DNA of 64,000 bases from Zhongshania aliphaticivorans (lineage in GTDB: Bacteria; Pseudomonadota; Gammaproteobacteria; Pseudomonadales; Spongiibacteraceae). Under the pieces are notes generated by a model that saw only the letters and a program-made list of their open reading frames with translations, was not told where the DNA came from and made no database searches. Of this stretch, positions 15,968-24,399 are shown one piece after another. The stretch is taken from assembly GCF_902705875.1 (NCBI RefSeq), contig NZ_CACSIK010000001.1, forward strand, positions 1,961,729-2,025,728. The letters are read 5' to 3'. The position numbers and the translations under genes were made by a program. Each line of letters begins with the position of its first letter. The first letter of the stretch is position 1.

Positions 15968-18017
15968 TATAGGTATCCTGTATTTCAACAAGATTTTGAA
16001 GGAAAACTTCAATATTTCTGATATTTTCCTGATACTCCAGTCGTGCACGCAAGGGGCCACCTTTAGCGAGCTCCACTTGATAAAACTCTTTGGTCTGCTC
16101 AAGTGCAACCCTTGAGCCAGGAAGAAATACTGCGTTCTCACAACTAACACAGGCGGAAGCAAGCACTCCCGCACCTTTGTTACATGGTTTTAACGACATA
16201 CAGCCGCCAACCATAGTTGTTCGATAACGTATTTTCCCTTTTTTTACAGCCAGCTTTGTCGCTTGACGACTCTCAAAAAAAGTTGGTAATTGGTTCCTAG
16301 CTTGCAGTATCTTTAACTTTTTACCTGCGCTCCCAGTTAAAGGTAGATTACTTTCAAGTAACTGGTGTATTTCATCTGATTCAAAATGAGCTTTTGCTTC
16401 ATCCCATTCAGCACGCATAGCCAATGCCGATGTATCATCCCCAAGTAAATTTTTTGCCCGCGAATTTGAGTCTGAATAGTAAACCGTCATAACCATACTC
16501 ATATGTTTTAGTTGAGCTTTTAAAACGGGATACGAAACCATACCACTCGCTGCCGCATATACCGCCATTGAACGTCTGAATTGGTGAAACTGTAAAGGCC
16601 AAGAACCACCGACCCTTAAATCCTTTGGAATATCTTCTCCATATAAAAACCAACTAATCTCATCTAAATCAAAGCTTGATATTTCAAGCTCCTTAGCACA
16701 TATACTCGAATTAACATTCTTAGAACTTAGTGCATTTGTTGTATAACTAAAATGGGGATGAGGCTTCCCCTTAATAGCATTTTCCGCAGAGATAAATAAT
16801 GGGATATCATCTTGGTTTACATCAACAATTTTTCGATCCATTGACCACGCTAGCACACCCTCAGCGATGATTCGACAAACGTTGAAAGCTTTCTCGACAA
16901 CATCTCCTGTTACCCATTTGGTAAATCGAGGAACACCATTTGGCTCCAGCTTAGACGTTGTTGACCAGACTACAGGGATTTCCCCACTTTCTGTTGAAAT
17001 ATATCTCAACCCGTTAAGGGGTATTGCTTTAAGTTCACTAACCCGCATACCAGTGAATGCCGAAATTAAAATTGCACAACGCATCTGCCAGCGATGTAGG
17101 TTACTGGCCAAACCACCCCAATTTTCGCTTTTTGAAATACCAGACTCTGCCAGTTCCTTTAAAGCTAAAGAAACCTGCCATTTCTCCCCAACTTCCTTGT
17201 CCCAATAGTATTTAAGCAAGCGTTGCTGTCTTCTTGACAAGTACGCAGGTAATTCTGGCAGAGGGCCTCGAACAACCATATCCCTCGCAATTTCACGAGA
17301 GCGAAACAATGTTTTTATCGAATCCTCATGCTGTATAAAAAGGTCTAAATTTTCAAGTGTATTCCGCAAAATGCCCTGATATATCTCCGATGGTATAAGT
17401 AGTGTCTGAACGGTATCGGTAGTTTCAGGAAACTGCCTCCTTAATCGTCTTAATCTTTCAGAGAATGCCTTTGATCGATTTAACTCACTCCAGAAAACTG
17501 TACCTAAAAGAGTAGATGCAGCTTCCAATAACCGCTGAATTTTCCCCAGCATAAGCCCTACTTGCTTATCTGTAGAACCTCTAAGCACGAGGAAATCAAT
17601 TGCATCGGGCACAGAAAGGATATTTTTAAATGGAGTATTTGTATCAAGACAATATCGAACCAAATACGAAACCGCCCTTATGTCTCCATTGAGCTTTGAC
17701 ATCGAACAGCCACCAACCGCGTTAATCCAATGAAGCGTAAGCGTTTTGAGAAATAGAACGGCATTATTCATACTTTCATCACTTAGCTTATACTCCGTAT
17801 TAATAGGTTTAATTAGGTCAAGTTTACGCCTAAAATCCAGGACCCTATTAGCTCTACTTATGGCGCTATAATCCCAAATATCATCTGAAAATATTGACAG
17901 AGTGCTTCCATTTTTACTAAAAGTAACAGGCAAGTCACTAGGTAGGGTATTACCTAACACTCCTGAGAGGGGAGTAGCTTCTTCTACTAATGAGTTCCGC
18001 ATCACTAGCCTTGTCAT
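15954..18017 (-). CDS. ginC: GinC-like tyrosine recombinase, third of three
   Basis: 687 aa, long for a tyrosine recombinase because of an extended N-terminal part and a tail. The catalytic domain has the first arginine in SAFTGMRVSELKAI, a likely beta-strand lysine in WSTTSKLEPNG, HQFRR for the H-x-x-R box, and KHMSMVMTVYYS for the late histidine and nucleophilic tyrosine, so it looks fully active. After the domain come clustered cysteines (GGCMSLKPC, SACVSCENA) that could bind zinc. The gene starts two bases after ginB ends and overlaps ginD. Such trios of recombinases work together on one site. Confidence 0.85.
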   Translation of the reverse strand: MTRLVMRNSLVEEATPLSGVLGNTLPSDLPVTFSKNGSTLSIFSDDIWDYSAISRANRVLDFRRKLDLIKPINTEYKLSDESMNNAVLFLKTLTLHWINAVGGCSMSKLNGDIRAVSYLVRYCLDTNTPFKNILSVPDAIDFLVLRGSTDKQVGLMLGKIQRLLEAASTLLGTVFWSELNRSKAFSERLRRLRRQFPETTDTVQTLLIPSEIYQGILRNTLENLDLFIQHEDSIKTLFRSREIARDMVVRGPLPELPAYLSRRQQRLLKYYWDKEVGEKWQVSLALKELAESGISKSENWGGLASNLHRWQMRCAILISAFTGMRVSELKAIPLNGLRYISTESGEIPVVWSTTSKLEPNGVPRFTKWVTGDVVEKAFNVCRIIAEGVLAWSMDRKIVDVNQDDIPLFISAENAIKGKPHPHFSYTTNALSSKNVNSSICAKELEISSFDLDEISWFLYGEDIPKDLRVGGSWPLQFHQFRRSMAVYAAASGMVSYPVLKAQLKHMSMVMTVYYSDSNSRAKNLLGDDTSALAMRAEWDEAKAHFESDEIHQLLESNLPLTGSAGKKLKILQARNQLPTFFESRQATKLAVKKGKIRYRTTMVGGCMSLKPCNKGAGVLASACVSCENAVFLPGSRVALEQTKEFYQVELAKGGPLRARLEYQENIRNIEVFLQNLVEIQDTYNESQ

Positions 18018-18019
18018 AA

Positions 18020-19978
18020 TTATACCGTACCTCCCGTGGCTAACGACTGACTTAATAGGCTCTGGATTAACCTAGCCCAGTGTTCATTGTAGTAACCCAT
18101 TTCCACATTATCTCGAGCCTCCTCACAAGCTGTAGATCTACCATTTTCGCTCTGGAAAACTGTATTTACTATTTCATCAATTCTGTAAAGCATTGGTTGA
18201 ACGACTTCTTCATAATGCTCTAAGTCGTTACGAATATCGGAAGTGATACTAAGGGCTTTTCGAAGACTTAGTAGCTTGTGCATATCTTCTAAATCCGTAT
18301 GAACTGCAAAGTGTTCACAGAACAGACACGTTTCAAATGTGCCACATTTAGGTTCAGGAGCTTTATCATTAAATCCTTTGGCCCTCAAAGGCGGGGAACC
18401 ATTCAAATTATTGCAAGACCCAACAGCTGTTCTTTGAGATTCGCCTTCTTTTGCTATTTCTACTGGAATCAATTCATCAGTTGATCGATTAAAACTATTT
18501 ATTCTTTCAGCTAATTCACCATAAAAGTGATTCATCTCCATCGCCTGACTTTCCACATCCATGCCTGTGTAGGATCTAGCAACAGTTGCTATTGAGTTAT
18601 TTAACTTCCTCGCAACTAACGAAATCTTCCCCGAAGACTTTCTAACAAAAAAATCGCTTGCTATTTGCCTATGTAATTTAGGAGAAATTATTTTAACACC
18701 TCTAAAAAATGGTGATTTCTTAACAAGACCATTAGCAGCAGATCTCTGCTGCCTCATTAGCTTTCCATCCATACCAAATTTAACAAATAAGAAATCTTCA
18801 CACGCCTCATGAAATCCAAATCCAAAAGCCCACTCCCTAAGTTTTAGATACGTCTTAGACTCCTTCATTAACTGGCGTGGCGCCGTAAAGCCCACCTTTC
18901 TTCCCGCTCTATATTTGTGTGCAAACGCGAATTCTCCCACGCCAATTTTATCAATATCAATTTCAGACACCTTAAGATCAAGCACTGGCTGAACATTTCC
19001 CCCCGTAAAAGATAGAAATAAATGATAAAAACAATAAGTGCACAAATTAAAGACATAAGTCTTGTTAGTAGTTAAGCCCTCTTCCCTCCACTCTCTTCTT
19101 CGTATAATTATATTATTGTAAACAGTCTCTACATTTTTATTAGCACCTACTATTTCCGTATCAATATTTTTCTTAAATCCCTTTAAACTAAGAAAATCTT
19201 CATCCCCATCATTGTAGTTAAGAATTTTTATTGGCGCTTTTGAAGCTGCATACCAATAAAAATCCTTACTTTTACTGCCTTGTACAGTTACGTTAATTGG
19301 AAACTTCTTGTCTAAAATAGCTGTTGATAATTGATAAAAGCACATCGCACAAGTTTGTATAAATTTCTGCGCATCAAGGGAGTTAACATTTCTACAATCC
19401 GCGTCCATTGTATATCTAGAATTTCTAGGGATTGGTATATAAGAAACCATTTCAGAATCTGAAAAATTGAAAGCCCATTGAATAAACATTCTGGCTGTTT
19501 GCAGCCTACCCATTATTGCAGTTGAGCCCAGTGATGCCTTAGTACTTAACCTTCCTAGCTGATACAGCTGATTTTGAAAACGTCGGTATTCGCTTAATAA
19601 ACCGTCTAGAGAAGTTGGCTTTATACCTCCATCAAAATCGCAAAAATCAAAGAAATACCTAAGGTAGTAAATTCGACCTCGCACTGTTTCATCACGCCAA
19701 CCCTTATGTAAAATAATATTCAAATAACTCTTAAACCACTTCACTCTCACTTTAGAAAGCGTCTCAGCACTCACTTCCGAAGGAGTAAATGGTTTTCCTC
19801 TTGATTGATAAACTGGCACTCTAGAACGTTCTAAGTAACACAACCTACCGACATCTACAAAAAAAACAGAATCATCAGCAAGTCTCCCTTGAATTACCAC
19901 TGACTCGGCCGCGAAGACTTTGTTTGTCTCCTGCAGGTTCAAATATATAATTGATCGGTCTTTAGTTTTTTTAATCAT
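18020..19978 (-). CDS. ginB: GinB-like tyrosine-recombinase-related protein, second of three
   Basis: 652 aa from the ATG at 19,978, which overlaps the ginA stop by 8 bp and has AAGGTG six bases upstream; an earlier in-frame ATG at 20,050 would overlap ginA much more. The fold matches the long partner recombinases, but the active site looks degenerate: the usual TG-x-R is FTGGNVQPVLDL, so the first arginine is replaced, and the late LGH-type box reads RKLNNSIATVARSYTG, keeping the tyrosine but not the histidine. LHRQIASD stands in for the H-x-x-R box. A cysteine group, CGTFETCLFCEH, lies near the C-terminus. It may act mainly as a structural or DNA-binding partner of GinA and GinC. Confidence 0.82.
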   Translation of the reverse strand: MIKKTKDRSIIYLNLQETNKVFAAESVVIQGRLADDSVFFVDVGRLCYLERSRVPVYQSRGKPFTPSEVSAETLSKVRVKWFKSYLNIILHKGWRDETVRGRIYYLRYFFDFCDFDGGIKPTSLDGLLSEYRRFQNQLYQLGRLSTKASLGSTAIMGRLQTARMFIQWAFNFSDSEMVSYIPIPRNSRYTMDADCRNVNSLDAQKFIQTCAMCFYQLSTAILDKKFPINVTVQGSKSKDFYWYAASKAPIKILNYNDGDEDFLSLKGFKKNIDTEIVGANKNVETVYNNIIIRRREWREEGLTTNKTYVFNLCTYCFYHLFLSFTGGNVQPVLDLKVSEIDIDKIGVGEFAFAHKYRAGRKVGFTAPRQLMKESKTYLKLREWAFGFGFHEACEDFLFVKFGMDGKLMRQQRSAANGLVKKSPFFRGVKIISPKLHRQIASDFFVRKSSGKISLVARKLNNSIATVARSYTGMDVESQAMEMNHFYGELAERINSFNRSTDELIPVEIAKEGESQRTAVGSCNNLNGSPPLRAKGFNDKAPEPKCGTFETCLFCEHFAVHTDLEDMHKLLSLRKALSITSDIRNDLEHYEEVVQPMLYRIDEIVNTVFQSENGRSTACEEARDNVEMGYYNEHWARLIQSLLSQSLATGGTV

Positions 19979-21455
19979 CGCTAGCACCTTCAAAAAAAAT
20001 GGTGCCAAATTCATTCTGAATTTCATTAAACTCTGATAGATCAGAATCAAAATTCAAATAGCTTTCGGTTGTTCTAATATTATTATGACTAAGTCGCTGC
20101 CTAACATAGTCAAATATCTTAGAATCTGGATAACCTCTAATTCGAAATGACCTCACGATATTCATCCCCATCGTTGCCCTAAGATCATGAAACGAGAATT
20201 TCTTGAAACTCTTATTTCCTTTTTGAATCCTTGAAATAAAGCGCCCCAATTCATTTCTAAGAGCTTGACCACTTTTGGGAACTATTATTGGCACTGAGAT
20301 ATGGAGTGCACTCTTTAGATCTTGTCGATCAGTAATTTCACGTTGAGCTGTATAATATGGATTCCCACTGCGCGTTAAAAATACATAATTTTCGTTAGTA
20401 TCCCCGTAAAAGCTATTGATATGCAGCCTACGATGCTCTGCCCTCTCAGATTGGATGTATACCATTAGTGATTCAATTAACTTTCGGCTAAAAAACAACC
20501 TATTTAATTTACCTCCCTTGGTATCCCCTTTGTACCTTCGACCCGCAGTGATTACAGCAACATCCAGTTCGGCGTCATTTTCTAGTTTCTCATATGCTGC
20601 TCTCACACAGCTGATACTCAATGTACATACTGTCTGTTGTCTAGCTCCTGTTTCAAGTGCGATTTTCATCATCAATTCAAGTTCAATCGAAGCGTATTCA
20701 TTTCTAAATGCCTCAAAAATAATTTTCTGCTCTTCAAAAGAAAGCGGGCGAAGAGTACCATCATCTCTTAATTGCCCCAGCGAAGGACTATGACGACGAC
20801 TACTTTTTATTTTTAGATCACTCGATGTAACCTCAATATTACGCACTAGTCCCACTCGATTCGTGGTCAAAATCGACTTTTTTATATGGGTAAACGGCTT
20901 ATTCCCCAGGCTCTCTTCTGGAACCAATGACTCATAACGGATATTTGTGTAGAAATGTGCAACCGTCGATAAGACATTATTAATATGCTCCGCACTAAAA
21001 TCATGCTTATCAAGAACCCTACTCATAAAAACACGGAATTTCTGCGGAGCACGTTCGTGATACAACTTTGGCAGGTCAAGGAAATGTTGCTCAGTGTCGT
21101 CTAAATACTGAAGATAATACTTTAGATGAGTTGCTCGAGCTGTCAGAGTTCGCATATTGGAAAGGCTCGGCTTTTCTAATTGGCCTAACAGATAAGCATT
21201 CCCTATATCCCAAGGCAAACCATTCGACTGAATAATGACAGGCATTTTAGGAAAATATCCCAGCTGCTCTGAATGATAGAAAGAATATTCATATCCTTCC
21301 GGGCTGTTAGATCGTTGCCACATCAAGCTACCTTTGTGGAAATAACCCAAATGTATTACACGCGCGGAAGAAATGAAAAGATCATTAAGTGTGGTTTTCA
21401 TCAAGGAGAAACCCATTGGAATATGTACACAATCCAAACATGAGGCCCCTAGCAT
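19971..21455 (-). CDS. ginA: GinA-like tyrosine recombinase, first of three, next to the island end
   Basis: Up to 494 aa. Catalytic residues are visible: R in ALETGARQQTV, HDLRATMGMN for H-x-x-R, and RLSHNNIRTTESYLNF for the late histidine and the tyrosine. The N-terminal part should bind the core site. The start is uncertain: ATGs at 21,455, 21,416 and 21,401 are in frame and none has a good ribosome-binding site. With the first, the coding region begins less than 30 bp from the epmC junction. There is therefore almost no island-encoded promoter in the inserted form; transcription could come from the host GGCT-epmC promoter or, in the excised circle, from the other end of the island. Confidence 0.87.
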   Translation of the reverse strand: MLGASCLDCVHIPMGFSLMKTTLNDLFISSARVIHLGYFHKGSLMWQRSNSPEGYEYSFYHSEQLGYFPKMPVIIQSNGLPWDIGNAYLLGQLEKPSLSNMRTLTARATHLKYYLQYLDDTEQHFLDLPKLYHERAPQKFRVFMSRVLDKHDFSAEHINNVLSTVAHFYTNIRYESLVPEESLGNKPFTHIKKSILTTNRVGLVRNIEVTSSDLKIKSSRRHSPSLGQLRDDGTLRPLSFEEQKIIFEAFRNEYASIELELMMKIALETGARQQTVCTLSISCVRAAYEKLENDAELDVAVITAGRRYKGDTKGGKLNRLFFSRKLIESLMVYIQSERAEHRRLHINSFYGDTNENYVFLTRSGNPYYTAQREITDRQDLKSALHISVPIIVPKSGQALRNELGRFISRIQKGNKSFKKFSFHDLRATMGMNIVRSFRIRGYPDSKIFDYVRQRLSHNNIRTTESYLNFDSDLSEFNEIQNEFGTIFFEGASDD

Positions 21456-21475
21456 GTCAACATTTAAAGAGTTGT
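21424..21475. repeat. island-end motifs at the ginA side (TGTACA and imperfect inverted repeat)
   Basis: A TGTACA site lies at 21,424-21,429. Reading inward from the junction on the minus strand, ACTCTTTAAATGTTGACATG resembles the inward reading of the opposite end, AATCTTGAATGTACATAC, with a 2-base gap. The match is imperfect and overlaps the proposed ginA start. It is a candidate recombinase-binding arm. Confidence 0.4.
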
Positions 21476-21481
21476 GTGCGC

Positions 21482-21679
21482 CTCGTGTAATGCACTCGCA
21501 GCGTAATCTGCTCGAAAAATTACCTGATGACCATCATTGTCTGCTCCAGGTAAATACAGCGGCTCGTTGCCACCGCCGACTAAGCGCGTTCCCGTGGAGT
21601 TAGCAAAACAAGCATCAAACACCCTGCACAATTGCTCTGCATTCGCAGCTGGTATCTTGAGCATCGCAGCACTAGGCAT
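21482..21679 (-). pseudogene. epmC: epmC 5' fragment, host copy, truncated by the island
   Basis: From the ATG at 21,679 the frame codes an EpmC N-terminal third: [35 protein letters not shown], and YAASALHE, after which the island begins and four foreign codons lead to a stop at 21,464. The start overlaps the stop of the upstream GGCT-type gene by 8 bp, so in the unbroken chromosome the two formed one operon. The break falls inside the HExxH codons, the best conserved part of the gene. The other part is at the left window edge. An ATG at 21,664 is an alternative start. Confidence 0.85.
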
Positions 21680-22166
21680 TGCGTAACAAACCGTCTTTGC
21701 CGTGAATAGGTTCAGAAACGACATATTCTTGACTTGAAAGTATGTCGAGATACTTGGCGGATAAAAATTCACGCCCGGCCAAAAGATGGGCAAGATAGCC
21801 ACTTTCGGGCAACAAATTATGATTAAGGAAAGCAGGATTCGCCACATAGATCCATGTAGACCGGCTACCACTTGCCGTCATAACAGAAAATATATCGCGA
21901 CTGTAACGCACGGGGGTACCTTCAAATTGATCCATTAATAATAAATCATCAACCCCAGCCAATGTATAAAGAACCCCTTCAACCTCGCCATGGCTTGCCT
22001 GTTCTACATTGGCGTAGGCAACACTTGGCCGACAATGGGATTGTTTATTAAACACTAGGCGAAACCCCGGCAAGATAGCGGGTTCAGCATCTGTAAAATG
22101 CAGGCCCCGCGCACGCATTCTGGCCGGATTCATGTTGGAGCCATAGGCAAAATAACAAGAAGTCAT
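21672..22166 (-). CDS. gamma-glutamylcyclotransferase family protein (AIG2/GGCT-like)
   Basis: 164 aa. The family's opening [11 protein letters not shown] (residues 4-14) is the substrate-binding loop, and [16 protein letters not shown] holds the conserved glutamate of the active site. Members cyclise gamma-glutamyl amines or peptides, or act in related small-molecule reactions; the substrate is not evident here. It leads directly into the broken epmC, overlapping it by 8 bp, and its promoter may now also drive the island recombinases. Confidence 0.8.
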   Translation of the reverse strand: MTSCYFAYGSNMNPARMRARGLHFTDAEPAILPGFRLVFNKQSHCRPSVAYANVEQASHGEVEGVLYTLAGVDDLLLMDQFEGTPVRYSRDIFSVMTASGSRSTWIYVANPAFLNHNLLPESGYLAHLLAGREFLSAKYLDILSSQEYVVSEPIHGKDGLLRNA

Positions 22167-22271
22167 AATCTAACACTTGGCAAATCGATAAACAGAGAGT
22201 AATTTTAACAGAAAGGGACATCGCCGCGACTGAGTTTAAGTACTCAGGTTTCAGAAAGATTTTCCCTGAAA

Positions 22272-22291
22272 GGTTTTGTTAAAACAAAACC
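22272..22291. repeat. inverted repeat upstream of a conserved hypothetical gene
   Basis: GGTTTTGTT, two bases, then AACAAAACC: nine-base arms. It lies 38 bp before a start codon in the 163-bp divergent gap, so it may be an operator. As RNA the loop would be too tight without opening the top pair. No run of T follows on either strand. Confidence 0.35.
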
Positions 22292-22329
22292 CGCTGGTCG
22301 TGTACCGCCCGCTACGTGAGGAATGATCT

Positions 22330-23010
22330 ATGGCTCCACGTAACAACGGTAAGCCTTCGTCCGCGAAGATAATCCCCTTCCCTTCGCGGTCAACAAGGGT
22401 TGAGCAACATAAGATTGTTAGGATCTCTCCTGAGTATGAGGGGCTCTGCCTTTTATATTCGCACCACGCATTGAGTCGCGACAAACTTTACGCAGTGAAG
22501 ATACTAGCTTGGGCTCGCCTGGCCAATGGCCAAAATGTAGCCATCTTACCCTGGCTCAGCGGTATTTCCCGATGCATAGATTTAAACGACCCTGACACAG
22601 GGTTGGCTCAAGGCTATTACGACCCACGTAATACACGACATTTCAGCGAAACACCGCCACAGCACATTGCCGCACTCGACGCCATGTGTCAGTACCCTCA
22701 TGACATCGAGTCACATATTATTCAAGAAATCCCCGATCTTATTGGCAGTCATGCCGCACTACTCGGTGACAAACAAGAATTTATCCTAGAACCTGTTATC
22801 AGCTGGCGATTACTAGCTAACGGGAAGTTAGAGGCACTGGTTGCCGACGTAAACCTAGCCCAGCACACCCCTGTTTTAGCGCAAGACGAATGCCTATATC
22901 CAGTTCAACAAGAAACAAATTTCCGTTATTTCTTTCAATACCATATCGCAAATCAAATTAAAGCTGGCGGCCAAATTGCTACACGCGCAATAAGCCAATT
23001 ACTCACCTGA
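22330..23010 (+). CDS. conserved hypothetical protein, 226 aa
   Basis: I recognise no named domain. The start has GAGGA seven bases upstream. The sequence is soluble and compact: a lysine/serine-rich lead (KPSSAKIIPFPSRS), then blocks such as KILAWARLANGQNVAILPWL and PVISWRLLANGKLEALVAD, which look like two related beta-rich repeats built around 'WxxLANGxxxA'. There is no signal peptide or membrane span. It stands alone on the plus strand between two leftward groups. Confidence 0.7.
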   Translation: MAPRNNGKPSSAKIIPFPSRSTRVEQHKIVRISPEYEGLCLLYSHHALSRDKLYAVKILAWARLANGQNVAILPWLSGISRCIDLNDPDTGLAQGYYDPRNTRHFSETPPQHIAALDAMCQYPHDIESHIIQEIPDLIGSHAALLGDKQEFILEPVISWRLLANGKLEALVADVNLAQHTPVLAQDECLYPVQQETNFRYFFQYHIANQIKAGGQIATRAISQLLT

Positions 23011-23031
23011 GACGCGGCGATTTAAAGGGGA

Positions 23032-23256
23032 TTATGCTTTTTTAAGATAGTAATGGTACAAACCATCCTGCTCTTCTTGGGCCATTAACGTGTGCCCCAA
23101 GAAAGTACAGAATTTAGGGATATCGCGGGTGGTAGCGGGGTCGGTTGCAATGATCATTAGGACATCCCCAGTTGAGATATCGCGGATCTTGTTATGTAGC
23201 ATCATTACCGGTTCTGGGCAAAATAACCCACTGGTATCTAGCGTATGATCTGCCAT
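23032..23256 (-). CDS. tusA: TusA-type sulfurtransferase
   Basis: 74 aa from the ATG at 23,256, where the family's conserved N-terminus begins ([20 protein letters not shown]). The cysteine of the CPEP box (CPxP family motif) carries the persulfide. The rest matches the usual fold: [18 protein letters not shown] and a GHTL segment. TusA passes sulfur towards 2-thiouridine of tRNA and other acceptors. An upstream extension is open but has no family match. It stands 87 bp after a YheU-type gene on the same strand. Confidence 0.88.
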   Translation of the reverse strand: MADHTLDTSGLFCPEPVMMLHNKIRDISTGDVLMIIATDPATTRDIPKFCTFLGHTLMAQEEQDGLYHYYLKKA

Positions 23257-23343
23257 TATTGCCAAACTTACTGCTCCAAAATAATACATTATCTTAACGG
23301 AGCAATAATGTTCCCATCCTGCCCCGCCACTCACTCTTTCTGC

Positions 23344-23562
23344 CTATTCCTTGGCGGATACATTCCAGCTTTCGGTCTCAGGACTGAAAACAATAACTGC
23401 CTTCTTTGTTTCTAAAGCATGACGAAGCTGACGAATTTTAGCGTCGACCGTAAGCTCATTTTCACCGTAGTCAGTACCGTCACGAGTTACCAACTCTTCT
23501 AACATTCCCTGTAAAGCGTCGTCACTCAATTTTTGCCAAGGTATTTCAACAAACTCACTCAT
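23344..23562 (-). CDS. yheU: YheU family (UPF0270) protein
   Basis: 72 aa. VEIPWQKLSDDALQGMLEEL, then VTRDGTDYGENELTVDAK and AVIVFSPETESWNV match the YheU family (E. coli IPWQDLSPETL..., REGTDYGEHE). The function is unknown. The start at 23,562 overlaps the end of the upstream exported protein by 8 bp and is preferred to 23,577 because the conserved region begins there. Confidence 0.85.
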   Translation of the reverse strand: MSEFVEIPWQKLSDDALQGMLEELVTRDGTDYGENELTVDAKIRQLRHALETKKAVIVFSPETESWNVSAKE

Positions 23563-24376
23563 GGACAGGCTTACCAAATTTAAGGGTCATACGATCACTC
23601 TCACCGATAGCAGTATATTTTTCTCGATCTTTATCCCCTAGCCGCAAACTCGGTGGCAAAGTCCAAACCCCCTTAGGGTGATGGTGCTTATCTTTACTAT
23701 TGGCATTCACTTCACTGCTATCCAAAAGCAAAAATCCTGCTGATTCAGCTAAGGCGATAACTTTTTTCTCTGATACGTACCCGCTATCAATCATTTCTTG
23801 CAATGATGCACCTGCATCGGCTCTATGCTCAACCACTCCCAAAATCCCGCCAGGTTTTAAGGCCGCGTAGGCTGCAGAAAAAACGTCTTCGGCAACACCG
23901 GATTTTAACCAGTTATGAACATTCCTAAAAGTCAGCACCTTGTCCACACTATTGGCTGGCGCTATTTCTAGGTCTTTTGGTGGATAAAGTGTTGTTACCT
24001 CCACATTTTGATACACCTCAGGAGTTTCGGCTAACTTCGCTTCAAAAGCTGAGCGAGCTCGCGTGTAAAAAGAAACACTGCTGTCCTTAGGGAACTGAGC
24101 TGTATAAAGCTTACCGCAATCACTGACTATGGGAGCAAGTACTTCTGTATACCAGCCCCCACCAGGCCAAAGTTCGACAACCGAATCACAGGGTTGAACA
24201 CCCAAGAAAATAAGCGTTTGAAGTGGGTGCCGATAAATATCCCGTGCCCGGTTTTTTTCACTTCTATGCTCAGCATCCAGAATCTCAGCCCACTTAAGGT
24301 CTGTGACCGCGGGAGCTGCAAATACAGAGCCACAACACAGCGCTAATAGACACATCGACAGGGTTTTTACTCTCAT
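23555..24376 (-). CDS. exported methyltransferase-like protein
   Basis: 273 aa from the third of three close ATGs (24,400, 24,382, 24,376). That one has GGAGAG seven bases upstream and gives a clean signal peptide (RVK, then LSMCLLALCCGSVFA, cut before AP). The mature part has a Rossmann SAM-binding look: VVELWPGGGWYTEVLAP for motif I, and LKPGGILGVVEH. Because SAM is not expected in the periplasm, it may have lost or changed the reaction. Relatives are annotated as class I SAM-dependent methyltransferases. It overlaps a YheU-type gene. Confidence 0.75.
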   Translation of the reverse strand: MRVKTLSMCLLALCCGSVFAAPAVTDLKWAEILDAEHRSEKNRARDIYRHPLQTLIFLGVQPCDSVVELWPGGGWYTEVLAPIVSDCGKLYTAQFPKDSSVSFYTRARSAFEAKLAETPEVYQNVEVTTLYPPKDLEIAPANSVDKVLTFRNVHNWLKSGVAEDVFSAAYAALKPGGILGVVEHRADAGASLQEMIDSGYVSEKKVIALAESAGFLLLDSSEVNANSKDKHHHPKGVWTLPPSLRLGDKDREKYTAIGESDRMTLKFGKPVHE

Positions 24377-24399
24377 TTTCATTCTCTCCAAAAGTGTCA

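Larger units (their letters stand above)
60..21482. mobile_element. GInt-like integrative island inserted in host epmC
   Basis: The host epmC reading frame is interrupted between the codons for ALHE (ending about 21,482) and AHWCIAG (beginning about 59), which fixes both ends to within a few bases. At one end lie three overlapping tyrosine-recombinase-like genes and a small fourth gene, all on one strand, as in the ginABCD operon of GInt islands. The cargo is a replacement epmC, small regulators and a restriction cluster. No relaxase, type IV secretion or phage structural gene is present, so it is mobilisable only by its recombinases. The two ends share no convincing direct repeat (only GA at the crossover), as in Tn554-type elements. 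The ends share sub-terminal motifs: TGTACA sites and an imperfect inverted repeat. Expected empty site: codons CAC GAG, one codon, then GCT CAT TGG. Confidence 0.85.

Noticed and set aside
20416..20793. Open frame of 125 codons on the plus strand
   Set aside because: It lies wholly inside ginA on the other strand, with a serine/leucine-rich composition typical of antisense frames.
15954..21455. A simple RIT (recombinases in trio) transposon
   Set aside because: RIT units are short and bounded by repeats directly around the trio. Here the trio has a fourth gene and sits at one end of a large cargo island, which fits GInt better. The families are related, so the border is soft.
60..21482. An integrative conjugative element or prophage
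   Set aside because: No relaxase, type IV secretion, replication, capsid, tail or lysis gene is present.
21464..21871. A 135-aa protein covering the epmC 5' fragment
   Set aside because: The first 64 residues are the GGCT-type gene read in another frame; only the part from 21,679 matches EpmC, and it is cut off by the island.
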